Positions 44,271-53,238 of a stretch of DNA of 64,000 bases are shown here, piece after piece (the first letter of the stretch is position 1; every line of letters begins with the position of its first letter). The notes beneath the pieces are model-generated. The model did no database searches. It was not told the DNA's origin and was given only the letters and a program-made list of their open reading frames with translations. This stretch comes from CAWDMC01 sp963803295. GTDB lineage: Bacteria; Acidobacteriota; Terriglobia; UBA7540. Location of the stretch: assembly GCA_963803295.1 (NCBI GenBank), contig CAWDMC010000028.1, forward strand, positions 372,001 to 436,000. The letters run 5' to 3'. Position numbers and translations under genes: made by a program.

Positions 44271-46271
44271 ATGAAATCTAAAGGACTATGGGTGCTTGCG
44301 ATCGTCTTAAGTGCGACGTGGGTGAAGGCTCAGGCCGATCCCCAGGTCATCCAACCCATCCTTAGCGAGCAGCTCCAGTCTCAGCAAGTGGTGACTTTTC
44401 AATTGCAGCAATTCCTGGAGAGGAAGGTCCCCGTGCTCCCCGCGCCCACCAGCGCTGAGCAATGGACCGCCGAGGCGCAGCAGATCCGACAGCACTTGTT
44501 GAACGACGTCATCTTCCACGGCTGGCCCAAGGAGTGGGTGAATTCCGAACCCCGGTTCGAAGACCTGGGTCCTTTGCCTTCGGGCAAGGGATTCAAGTTG
44601 CGCAGGCTGCGCTATGAAATCGTACCCGGATTCTACTGCACGGCGCTGCTCTACGAACCTGAGACCGTGCAGGGGCGTGTGCCGGCGGTCTTGGATGTCA
44701 TGGGTCATTTTTACGAGCTAGGCAACAAAGTGGAGTTCGAGCAGAAGATGTGCATCAACCAGGCGCTGAAGGGCATGATCGCGCTCAACCCGGAATGGAT
44801 CGGGATGGGGGAACTTAACCAGAAGTTCAACGACCACTGGTTCAACTCGCAGCTTGACCTAGTCGGCATGAACGGCATGGGTATCTTCTACCTGGCCATG
44901 CGCCGGGGCCTCGACTATCTCGTTTCCCACCCCAACGTTGATCCCAACCGGATAGGCGTAACCGGACTCTCCGGTGGGGGATGGCAGACCATTATCCTCA
45001 GCAGCCTTGACCCGCGCGTTAAAGTATCGATTCCGGTGGCCGGGTATGTCAATCTGCAAGGGAGGCTCGAGCGTCTGCCCGGAGAGCCTGGTGATGTTGA
45101 GCAGAATCCGTCTGATTTCCTGGTCGGATCGGATTATTCGACGCTCACGGCCCTGCGTGCGCCGCGGCCCACCTTGCTGATCTATAACGCCGAGGACGAC
45201 TGCTGCTTTCGCGCTCCGCTCGTGAAGCCGTATGTCTTCGACCCCGTCGTTCCCTTTTTCAAACTCTACGGGAAAGAGGAGGCGTTTCAATTCTACACAA
45301 GCACCTCAATTTCCGCGCACAACTACGCCCTGGAAGACCAAGCGCAAGCTATGGCATTCTTCATCAAGCACTTCGGTCTCAAGGCGAACGCCGCGGAGAT
45401 CCCGGTGGGGCCGTATGCGAAGACCTTTGACGAGCTCAAGGGAGGATTCCCCGAGGACAACCTCACAATCCTCGGCTTGGCCCGAAAAATGGCGGGCCAG
45501 TTGAGCCAGCCGCCCGTCCCTTCGAACCCGTCGGAGTTGGCGGGATGGGCTGACGCCCAAAGGGCGAGGCTCCGGGATGTGGTGCGCTACCATCCCGTCT
45601 CCGTGTCCCATATCTCACTCGTCGGGAATACCAACCACAACCAGGTGGAGTCCGTTTCCTACCGCTTGGACATGAGTAACGGGCTCAGCGCCACCGGGGT
45701 ATGGCTGAAGGAAGCGCAAATCGGACCCCACACGCCACTGACCCTGGTGATCAACGACAAGGGCAAGAAGGGCGCCGCGACTCAGGTCTGGGACCGCATT
45801 CCGGAGGTTGCGCACCGCATGGAACGAGGAGAGCAAGTCCTGGTGCTGGACATCCTCGGCACGGGCGACGCCGCACCCGACCAGCCAGCCCACCTGCTAA
45901 CGGAAATGCTTGCCGGCAGCGGCGAACGTCCGCTCGGAATGGAAGCTGCCCAGCTGGCCGGGCTGGCACGCTGGGCGCAGGAGAAATTCGCCCCGCCCCA
46001 GATGCGGCTGGAAGGCACCGGAATCCGTAGCCAAGTGATCGCGCTCGTCACCTCGGCGCTGGAGCCGGGACTGTTTTCACAAGTCGAACTCGAGGGCGGG
46101 ATGCATAGCCTCGGCTACCTCATGGACAAGCCGGTCGAATATCATGAGGCGCCCGACCTGTTCTGCCTCGACCTGTACAAGGACTTTGACCTCGACCGTC
46201 TCGCCGCGCTGGCCAAGTCGGCCGAGATCGTCCAGCATGGCTTCGTGGAGTTGACGGCGGCAGGTAAATAG
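44271..46271 (+). CDS. Large secreted alpha/beta hydrolase
   Basis: A protein of 666 residues with a signal peptide (MKSKGLWVLAIVLSATWVKA) and two linked alpha/beta-hydrolase-like modules. The first has PAVLDVMGHFYELGNKVEFE and the nucleophile elbow GVTGLSGGGWQT (Ser about residue 235), then PTLLIYNAEDDCC and a His-containing ISAHNYALEDQAQ, so Ser-Asp-His are likely. The second half (ATGVWLKEAQIGPHTPL, VLDILGTGDAAPDQPA) resembles a hydrolase fold without an obvious nucleophile. Family members near TonB receptors in Acidobacteriota are annotated as acetylxylan-esterase-like. I chose ATG 44271 because GGGAGG lies 11 bases upstream. A broken paralogue is at 47863-48166. Confidence 0.75.
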   Translation: MKSKGLWVLAIVLSATWVKAQADPQVIQPILSEQLQSQQVVTFQLQQFLERKVPVLPAPTSAEQWTAEAQQIRQHLLNDVIFHGWPKEWVNSEPRFEDLGPLPSGKGFKLRRLRYEIVPGFYCTALLYEPETVQGRVPAVLDVMGHFYELGNKVEFEQKMCINQALKGMIALNPEWIGMGELNQKFNDHWFNSQLDLVGMNGMGIFYLAMRRGLDYLVSHPNVDPNRIGVTGLSGGGWQTIILSSLDPRVKVSIPVAGYVNLQGRLERLPGEPGDVEQNPSDFLVGSDYSTLTALRAPRPTLLIYNAEDDCCFRAPLVKPYVFDPVVPFFKLYGKEEAFQFYTSTSISAHNYALEDQAQAMAFFIKHFGLKANAAEIPVGPYAKTFDELKGGFPEDNLTILGLARKMAGQLSQPPVPSNPSELAGWADAQRARLRDVVRYHPVSVSHISLVGNTNHNQVESVSYRLDMSNGLSATGVWLKEAQIGPHTPLTLVINDKGKKGAATQVWDRIPEVAHRMERGEQVLVLDILGTGDAAPDQPAHLLTEMLAGSGERPLGMEAAQLAGLARWAQEKFAPPQMRLEGTGIRSQVIALVTSALEPGLFSQVELEGGMHSLGYLMDKPVEYHEAPDLFCLDLYKDFDLDRLAALAKSAEIVQHGFVELTAAGK

Positions 46272-46787
46272 GCCCGCGGCAGACGCTGGTCTGGACAGCG
46301 AAACCCGTTTCCCAAACCTGCAATTATTATCTGCGTTCGCGCACTCACTTGGCGCTCGGTAAAGACCCTCCTGTGTCGCGTCCCCTTCAGCCTCCGGAAC
46401 TCGATCCCGTGATCGAACTTTCTAAAGTCGGTGGACTCCACGACCGGTACGAGCGACGAGCTCGTGAACATGCGACCTCTTCAGAAGCTGCTCAGTTTCG
46501 TTCCAATGCCATCACCTTCAGTGAACAATACGAACCCGCAAGCCTGATGCCGCCTCGTCAAACGGCGACACCTAGACCCATCTGTGATGACCAGAGCCCG
46601 ATAGGGAAGCTGCCGAACGGGATTCATCAATTCGTTGGGCTATGGGCTTAGCTCGGGGCAATCGAGTTCCTGGTATCCAGAGGCCACCGTATCGAATTCA
46701 AAACCGACGCGGCATATGCCGTTGTGAAAGCGGCGATGCCTTGGCGGCAAGGAACGCTGGTGGCCGAGAGAATCTAGCAAGGTTGCG
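46272..46787. other. Intergenic gap without recognised gene
   Basis: Some 500 bases between convergent genes. A plus-strand frame of 100 codons at 46349-46651 contains IELSKVGGLHDRYERRA, a sequence I have seen as translated spacer in related genomes, but nothing supports a real protein. Confidence 0.35.
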
Positions 46788-47786
46788 CTAACGCGACTGC
46801 TTGCGTAATTTTGTCGTCTTGGATTTTTCTTCCTTCAACTCGTGAAACTTTGCCCATGCCTGCTCGGCTTTCGCCTCATCTCCGAGCTTCTTGTAGATCC
46901 TACCCAGGGTATAGTAAGGCTCCGGGTAAGTCGGATTCAGCGCCACGGCCTGCTCCAATTCGCGGATGGCATCTGGTAGCTTGTTTTGCTTTTCGAGCAA
47001 TAAGCCCATTTGGTGATGTGACTGCGGAAAGCGGGCGTCACATCCCATCGACTCGCGCAAAGGCGCTTCCGCTTTATCCAGGTGGCCCAACTTGATGAAC
47101 AGCGCACCTTGGTTCATGCCGGGCCATGGGGAGCAAGGCTTCTTCTCATCGTTAAGCTTTAGGGCCGCATTGTAAGCTTCGATGGACTCATCGAACTTTC
47201 CAATGGCCTCATAAATCAAGCCCAAGTTATCGTAAGCTCGCATGAAGTGGGGGTCCAATTCGATGGCCCGCCGGCCGTTCCATGCTGCCGAGTCAAAATT
47301 CATGTCGTGGTAGTCGAGGCGCGAAAGCCAGTACGGGTACATTGCGTTCGCCTCGCCGGACTGCGCAAGCTTCTCCAGTTCAGGCCGCGCCCAGTTAGGC
47401 CGTTTCAGTGCCACATAGGCCATCGCCAAGGTGAATCGCTCGGGGTTATCGAGGGGAGCAAGCTTATCCGCCTTCTTCATAGCGATCGCGGTGTTCAGGT
47501 AGTTACCGTTCAGGTAGGATATGAAGGCCAGGATCGATAGCAATTGAGGCGACTTCGGATTCTTATCGATTTCCGCGACCAGCAACTCCTCCGCAGCGTT
47601 GTAGTCACGACGATCAATATCCGACTGTAGGGCGGTGCGTTGGAGTGGATCAAGCGGCAGGCTCTGGACGATCGATGGTGGTGTTGATGGCAGAGTGAGT
47701 TCGTGCCCTGACTCGACGTCACTCAGTTCCTGCGGCAGAGCCACCGCCAAAATGAGATTTAGGAAAAGCGGGGCCGCATTCAGCAT
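46788..47786 (-). CDS. TPR-repeat protein, probably exported
   Basis: A 332-residue protein made of tetratricopeptide repeats. A short hydrophobic N-terminus (MLNAAPLFLNLILAVALPQ) could be a signal peptide. From about residue 55 at least six TPR units follow, for example YNAAEELLVAEIDKNPKSPQ, AYDNLGLIYEAIGKFDESIE, ALFIKLGHLDKAEAPLRESM and PYYTLGRIYKKLGDEAKAEQ. TPR proteins are scaffolds with no catalysis of their own. It lies downstream of the TonB receptor and a hydrolase fragment on the same strand, which suggests it belongs to the same nutrient-uptake locus. Confidence 0.8.
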   Translation of the reverse strand: MLNAAPLFLNLILAVALPQELSDVESGHELTLPSTPPSIVQSLPLDPLQRTALQSDIDRRDYNAAEELLVAEIDKNPKSPQLLSILAFISYLNGNYLNTAIAMKKADKLAPLDNPERFTLAMAYVALKRPNWARPELEKLAQSGEANAMYPYWLSRLDYHDMNFDSAAWNGRRAIELDPHFMRAYDNLGLIYEAIGKFDESIEAYNAALKLNDEKKPCSPWPGMNQGALFIKLGHLDKAEAPLRESMGCDARFPQSHHQMGLLLEKQNKLPDAIRELEQAVALNPTYPEPYYTLGRIYKKLGDEAKAEQAWAKFHELKEEKSKTTKLRKQSR

Positions 47787-47862
47787 GGAAGTATCATATC
47801 AAAGACTTAGCAAGCCGTTCGGCTAGCCACGCAAATACTTGAGTCATTGTCGGGTCAATCAC

Positions 47863-48166
47863 AAATCCGCATTTACCCACTCCTTGGGCCATGCGTGGAA
47901 GGTGATGGCGTTCAGCATTTGCTCACGCAAACCGTTTGGCTTCCGCAGACCACTCCTCGGCGCTAACAGGGATGGGAGGCTTGGCAACGTGGCGAAGGAT
48001 GTATTCCCGCAATTGAAACAATGCCACCTGCGCCGACAAAACTTCCTCTTTGAGGATTGCACCAGCCTGCTGCGCCTCGCTCTGCGCCCGCGGGTCGGGC
48101 TCCAAGAATCGAAGAAACAAGAGTGAGGGGAGCGAAAGCGTTGGTGAAAAATCTGCGGAATTGCAT
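47863..48166 (-). pseudogene. Fragment of a second secreted hydrolase
   Basis: The ATG at 48166 (GGAGG upstream) encodes a signal peptide (MQFRRFFTNAFAPLTLVSSI). After a frameshift near 48110 the sequence reads AGAILKEEVLSAQVALFQLR and PIPVSAEEWSAEAKRF. After another near 47930 it reads LREQMLNAITFHAWPKEWVN. This is the start of a homologue of the hydrolase at 44271, which reads LLNDVIFHGWPKEWVNSE at the same place. The rest (over 550 residues) is gone. It lies 120 bases after the TonB receptor gene and was probably once co-transcribed with it. Confidence 0.75.
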
Positions 48167-48288
48167 ATCGACCTCCGACTTTGACGATGAGGTAGTCAGC
48201 TCAGGAAGTTGGGAAGTACTTTTGAAAAAAATGGCGCTGCCCATTGAATTGGACAGCGCCATTCGAACAAATTCATCCTCCACAAACC

Positions 48289-51200
48289 TCAGAAGGTGAT
48301 CTTTGCACCCAATTGGATGTTCCGAGGTGTGGTGACAGCACCAGTAACCATCCCGAAGTTCGGACTGGACACATCGTTGACGAATGCACCACCCTGCCCC
48401 CAAGTTGTGCCCCTAGAGAAGTAGTGCCAATTCCAGAGGTTGAAGAACTCGGCACGGAACTGGAATTTTACGCGTTCTGTGATGGAAGTGGTCTTCTGCA
48501 AGGAGACATTGTGATTGTAGAAGGGAAACCCACGGTCACTATAGGTTCGGCTTCCCTGACCGATGTTGAAACCCATTACACCATTGTTCTCAAAGGAGGC
48601 TTGGTTGAAAAAGGGTTTTTGGGGGTCGAAGTTCCCTTTGGACTGGGCGTACGGGCTGGCACCAGGTACGAGGCCAGGTTGGCAACTGGCGAAGAACTGC
48701 GAGGGAACCTGGCAATTGCTCGCGTAGAAAAACAGTGGCAAGCCACTCACGGCGCGGAAGATACTTGTAACCTGCCAGTCGCCGACCAAATGGTTCACGA
48801 CGCCACCTTGGTTGGCCCAGCGTTTCCCTTTGCCGAAAGGCAGGTCATAAACCAGGGAGAAAGCGAGCGAGTTAGGCGCGTCCTGGTTATCCAATGAATA
48901 CCATCGTTGCCGCTGATTGGGATTGAACACTCCATTGGGGTATACATTGGATTGGATATCCACGAACGTGCTCATGAACTTGCTCCAGGTGTAGGACGTG
49001 AGGATCCAGAGGCCATGTGAGTAACGCTTCTCCGCCTTGACCTGAAGAGAGTAGAAGCTGGAGTGGCCCGCGTTTTCGTTGTAGTTGGCTACGTTGCCGC
49101 ACCACTGCGGATAGGGCATTAGAGCCTGAGCCACCGTGGGTGCGCACCCACCCGCATTGAGCAACTGCTGGGCCCATCCCGGGTATGGCGAACGAACTCC
49201 GTCGACCGGTGTATCTCCGGTGAACGTGTCATTGAGCTGGTTCCCCATGGAGAGATACGAAGGATTGTCATAGCTGAGTGGGATCATCTGGGAAGTCAGG
49301 TGAGTCCCCTTGTTGCCCACCCCCGCCACGCTAATATAGAAGTCTTTGGTGAACTGCTTCTCAACTGTAAAGTTGAACTGCTGCATGTACGGTTGTTTGG
49401 CAGTCTGGAAGGCACGGTACAGTCCCGGATCCTTCCCATTGGCGAAATCCGGGGTGAAGAACGGCGGAACCTGGTTTGCCGGGACCGCGGGCATCCCATT
49501 TTGCAGAAAGAACACTGGCGTTATTCCCGTGGCGTCTGGGCTCGTCGCACTAAAGGTGGAATTGAACCCTTGCCGCCCAGGGCTGACACCTGATGTCCAA
49601 CCAGGGTATTCGACCATCTGGTAGAAGATCCCGTAACCGGCGCGTAAGACCATTGTGGGGGTGACAGAGTACGCAAAGCCAATGCGAGGAGCGAAGGCTC
49701 TCATATTGGTCGTTTCAGGGTAGGGACCGCCTAAGCTGGCGCTGTGGGCGTAGTTCCCGGCCCAGTTGATCACGCCTTTGTAGCCTGGGGCCGATGGATT
49801 GTCCACGAGGGGATTAACAAAGGAAACGCGGTCGCGCTTTTCCGTTGAGGGTTTGGATATATCCCAGCGGAGTCCCAAGTTAAGGGTGAGTTTGGGCGTG
49901 AGTTTCCAGGTGTCGTTACCGTAGAAAACATAGTACTTCTGCCGGATATACTGGTCACCCAGAGTGATCAGCTGCTCGTTGGCACCGGACACATACCCGA
50001 GAAGGAAGCTGGCCATGGAACTGCCCGTTGTGGCCCCGAGTCCCGGCAAACCGGTATTGAGGTCGCTGAAGCTGAAACTACCGGCGATACCACCATGACT
50101 GATCTCCTTGTCTTGCATTGCCCGGTACTCCATGCCGAATCCCAGGTTGTGCTTTCCCTTGATCCAGGTCAGACGATCATTGACGATATAAGCGGGACGC
50201 GTGGTGTTGAAATCGCCGTTGCAGCCATATCCCAAGTAGTAGGAAGAGAAATTGAGATTGGACTCAAAAGCATGACTCGGGACGCCGGGAACCTGGGGCA
50301 ACTTGGCGGCCCCCTTCCCCTCATCGGCGCAGACACCGATCGATAGAATATCGTTGTAACCGAGGGTGAGGTTATTCAGCAGGTTGGGCTTAAACGTGTG
50401 ATCCCAACTGGCCCGATTGGCAAAATCGTAGTTAGGCTGCCGGAACGAATCGGACGAGATGATCTTCGGTAGGATCGTCTGGTTGTTCCCGAATGAGCCG
50501 AAATAGTGGATTGCCACTGTGAAGTGGTCCTTGTCAGCGACATAATGATCCACGCGCAGGTCAAATACAGTACTGTCCCCGTTCACCGTACCCGTAGGGG
50601 GATTGGGTGGTGTGTAGTTGAACCGGGTGCCGTTCGACTCCCCCGGCAGGTTGGGAAGTGGAGTGAGATCCAGCCATGCCTTAGCCAGCGAATTGGCCAG
50701 CCTTGGATCGCTCGCGCAGATAACATTGGGGGTAGCCCCATTGCATCCCATGAACTGCTGGCGTGATACAAGCCCCTTGGCATCGACTGTGGTGGTTGCT
50801 GGGTCGTAAATCGGGTTTGGCCATTCACTGAAATCCCCGGCCTTCATCTTAGCTGTCGGCATGGTGTATACACCCGCATTGGGTGCGCCTCGAAGCCGGA
50901 AGCCCTCATAGTTGGCGAAGGCATACGTCTTCTTGCGGCCGGACCAGGCAAGCCACGGAATCTTGATCGGCCCGCCGATAGTTCCGCCAAAGTCGGTTTC
51001 GATATCCTGTGGCCGCTTGGCAACTCCCCACTGGCGGGAGTTGAATGCGGTGTTACGCAGTAGATTATAAGCCGACCCGTGCCATTGGTCGGTGCCTGAC
51101 TTGGTGACAGCTGTTGTTACCGCCGAGCTGGTAGAGCCAAATTGTGCGTCATAGTTGGATGTAAGTAGGGTAATTTCCTGAATGGCCTCAGGAGACATGG

Positions 51201-51852
51201 GGTGACCGGTCACGGCCAGTTCGATGCCGTTCTGGCCCAACGAGCCGTCCACGATCGTGGCGCCATCCCAAACTGCCTCATCGCCCTCGTTGGTTCCGCC
51301 GTTGATGCGGGTGTTGAAATTCAACGCATCCTCGTCACCGCCAGAGACAGCTCCGGGCAAAAGCCGCGCGAAGGCCACTGCCGTCCTGGTGTGTCCGGCG
51401 AGAATCAGCGGCAGCTTGTCAATCGTCGCGGGTGAAATGGTCCCCTTTTGTTCAGCCGACTCAAAATTCAACGGGGACGCGTTGGCCGAAACTTCTACGG
51501 CCTGTGTGGCTAAGCCCAGCTCTAGTTTCACATCTACCCTTAACTTGGCGTTGATGTTAACCAGAATCCCTGTTTGGTCGTAATCCCTGAACCCCTTGGC
51601 GGAAATATGCAGGTCGTACGCCCCAGTGAGCAGATTCTGGAAAGAATAACTTCCATCCGTCTCCGATGTGAATTTCGCCTGGGCGCGCGTGCCGAGGGCG
51701 GTGAGTGTAACCTCAGCTCCCGGAACAGCGGCACCGGACGGGTCTGTAATTGTTCCACTAATCCCGGCATTCATCGCCTGGGCTCGCAATTGGATCGAGA
51801 AGCCGACAACTGCGGCTGCCAGGAGAAGTGCTAATGCTATAGATCGCCTCAT
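48289..51852 (-). CDS. TonB-dependent receptor (Oar/CarboxypepD_reg type)
   Basis: The 1187-residue outer-membrane receptor starts with a signal peptide (MRRSIALALLLAAAVVGFSI). Residues 30-115 are a carboxypeptidase-regulatory-like domain (GISGTITDPSGAAVPGAEVT). A plug domain follows (INGGTNEGDEAVWDGATIVD), then a 22-stranded-type barrel ending in the aromatic-residue-terminated strand NIQLGAKITF. This is the Oar-like branch abundant in Acidobacteriota and thought to import oligosaccharides with TonB energy. The ATG at 51852 has GGAGGG 8 bases upstream. A LacI-like operator lies about 100 bases before it. A hydrolase fragment and TPR gene follow. Confidence 0.9.
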   Translation of the reverse strand: MRRSIALALLLAAAVVGFSIQLRAQAMNAGISGTITDPSGAAVPGAEVTLTALGTRAQAKFTSETDGSYSFQNLLTGAYDLHISAKGFRDYDQTGILVNINAKLRVDVKLELGLATQAVEVSANASPLNFESAEQKGTISPATIDKLPLILAGHTRTAVAFARLLPGAVSGGDEDALNFNTRINGGTNEGDEAVWDGATIVDGSLGQNGIELAVTGHPMSPEAIQEITLLTSNYDAQFGSTSSAVTTAVTKSGTDQWHGSAYNLLRNTAFNSRQWGVAKRPQDIETDFGGTIGGPIKIPWLAWSGRKKTYAFANYEGFRLRGAPNAGVYTMPTAKMKAGDFSEWPNPIYDPATTTVDAKGLVSRQQFMGCNGATPNVICASDPRLANSLAKAWLDLTPLPNLPGESNGTRFNYTPPNPPTGTVNGDSTVFDLRVDHYVADKDHFTVAIHYFGSFGNNQTILPKIISSDSFRQPNYDFANRASWDHTFKPNLLNNLTLGYNDILSIGVCADEGKGAAKLPQVPGVPSHAFESNLNFSSYYLGYGCNGDFNTTRPAYIVNDRLTWIKGKHNLGFGMEYRAMQDKEISHGGIAGSFSFSDLNTGLPGLGATTGSSMASFLLGYVSGANEQLITLGDQYIRQKYYVFYGNDTWKLTPKLTLNLGLRWDISKPSTEKRDRVSFVNPLVDNPSAPGYKGVINWAGNYAHSASLGGPYPETTNMRAFAPRIGFAYSVTPTMVLRAGYGIFYQMVEYPGWTSGVSPGRQGFNSTFSATSPDATGITPVFFLQNGMPAVPANQVPPFFTPDFANGKDPGLYRAFQTAKQPYMQQFNFTVEKQFTKDFYISVAGVGNKGTHLTSQMIPLSYDNPSYLSMGNQLNDTFTGDTPVDGVRSPYPGWAQQLLNAGGCAPTVAQALMPYPQWCGNVANYNENAGHSSFYSLQVKAEKRYSHGLWILTSYTWSKFMSTFVDIQSNVYPNGVFNPNQRQRWYSLDNQDAPNSLAFSLVYDLPFGKGKRWANQGGVVNHLVGDWQVTSIFRAVSGLPLFFYASNCQVPSQFFASCQPGLVPGASPYAQSKGNFDPQKPFFNQASFENNGVMGFNIGQGSRTYSDRGFPFYNHNVSLQKTTSITERVKFQFRAEFFNLWNWHYFSRGTTWGQGGAFVNDVSSPNFGMVTGAVTTPRNIQLGAKITF

Positions 51853-51951
51853 TGACTGAACCCTCCTCTCTCCTGTGTAACCTAACTTTGGACGCTCAAA
51901 AGGGTGAAGTGATCCGCCCTAGAGACGTTGGTCGCTTGTTAGTCGGTATCC

Positions 51952-51973
51952 ACTAAACGGTTTCATGTTTAGT
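51952..51973. promoter_or_regulatory. LacI-like palindrome upstream of TonB receptor gene
   Basis: A 22-base inverted repeat (ACTAAAC, 8 bases, GTTTAGT) lies 100 bases before the receptor start. Its core on the minus strand, TGAAACCGTTTA, resembles the half-site pattern of LacI/GalR-family operators. The LacI-type gene at 63892 is a possible partner; this is inference. Confidence 0.4.
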
Positions 51974-52624
51974 CCGACTCCGGCGTTTCTTGTGACGACC
52001 AGCTTCCGGATAAGTGCATTAGCAATCGAAGGTTAAAACCAAAACGGTGGAATCCATTTACCATGCCGCTTTCACGTTTGTCAAGCATTTCCTAACTCGT
52101 GCCTTTTTTCCCACACGCGACCCAATCGCTTTCTGCGTCTTGATTTGGGTTCGATATCGGCACGTGGAGATTCCAGGCGCGGATTGATCAACCAGCACAG
52201 AGAAGTACACGGCCACACATGTCCAGCCAAATAGTGCCCCTAACCCCTTACTTTAAGGATGATTTGCCTCCCTAGAAAACTACTCGGTGCCATCTATGAT
52301 GGTCATGTCCCTTGAGCATGAGAGGCATGAAAATCTTCCGCTTACAGGTACAATTAGTTACGGAGCCAAATCTCCGCTCGGAGGGAAGCTAGCCATTGAA
52401 GTCTCGGCACCAACCCAACACCGCTATCAGCCCCAGCTTTTGTGCCTCAACGCGAATAGAAACTGATCGCCCAACGTCAGTACCCCTGGAGAGACCTGCT
52501 ATAGTTGTTTTCGCTTGGAGGTGGATCGTGGACGTAGTTTGGCTCACCACCTGGCGGGCGTTTCGGGGCGTTTCTTTTGGTGTTTCTGGCGGAGTTGAAT
52601 GAACGCCTGTAGTTAGTTAGTTAG
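51974..52624. other. Intergenic region upstream of TonB receptor
   Basis: No supported gene is seen. It holds the distal promoter region of the receptor gene and ends at an IS5-type remnant. Confidence 0.35.
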
Positions 52625-53159
52625 ACTGGAGCGAAGCGTTTCTGGACGGCTGCTTCACTCCGGCGAAAAAAGGGGCTGTGTAGTCGGCAAGACCAAGCGG
52701 GGAAGGGCACGAAGGGGATGGTGGTGGTCGACGGCACGGGTGTTCCTTTGGAGACCACCTTAACGCTGCATCCCTCACGCTCTTGTCGCGTACGGATATC
52801 CCCCGTCCGAGGTCCGGCTCGGGGAGGCGACCCTTCAGACGGTCCGGGTAGGTCGGCTCCAGCGGCCGGGACGGCCGAGACAGAATCCCGAACGTATGAT
52901 TGCCGACCGCGGCTACGACAGCGACCCGTTGCGGAAACAACTGGCCCGGCACGGCATCGAGCTGACTGCTTCGCATCGCAAGAATCGTCGCAAGCTGCCC
53001 ACACAGGACGGTCGGGTGCTACGGCGCTATAAGCGGCGTTGGACGGTGGCACGGACGATCGCCTGGCTCGGCAACTTCCGACGGCTGGTGGTCCGCTACT
53101 ACCCCTCGCCGACCATTTACTCGGCGTTTTTCCAGATCGCCTGCTTCATGATCACCTAG
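52625..53159 (+). mobile_element. IS5-family transposase remnant
   Basis: Pieces in several frames match an IS5-group transposase: AFLDGCFTPAKKGAV, then GKGTKGMVVVDGTGVPLETT, then MIADRGYDSDPLRKQLARHG with KNRRKLPTQDGRVLRRYKRR and WTVARTIAWLGNFRRLVVRY. The last part contains the DDE-type Asp (DRGYDSD) and the R-x-x-E region with Glu replaced (WTVARTIAW). The N-terminal third is missing and at least three frameshifts occur. Inactive. Confidence 0.7.
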
Positions 53160-53238
53160 CGGAGGGTTTTGAAATAGCTTCTCTAGAAATCCAGTAGGGA
53201 GTTGCCAGCCTCGCGTTGGCCGTGTACGCTGCACAGTC

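Noticed and set aside
46349..46651. A 100-codon plus-strand protein gene
   Set aside because: No ribosome-binding site, signal or known domain; likely translated spacer.
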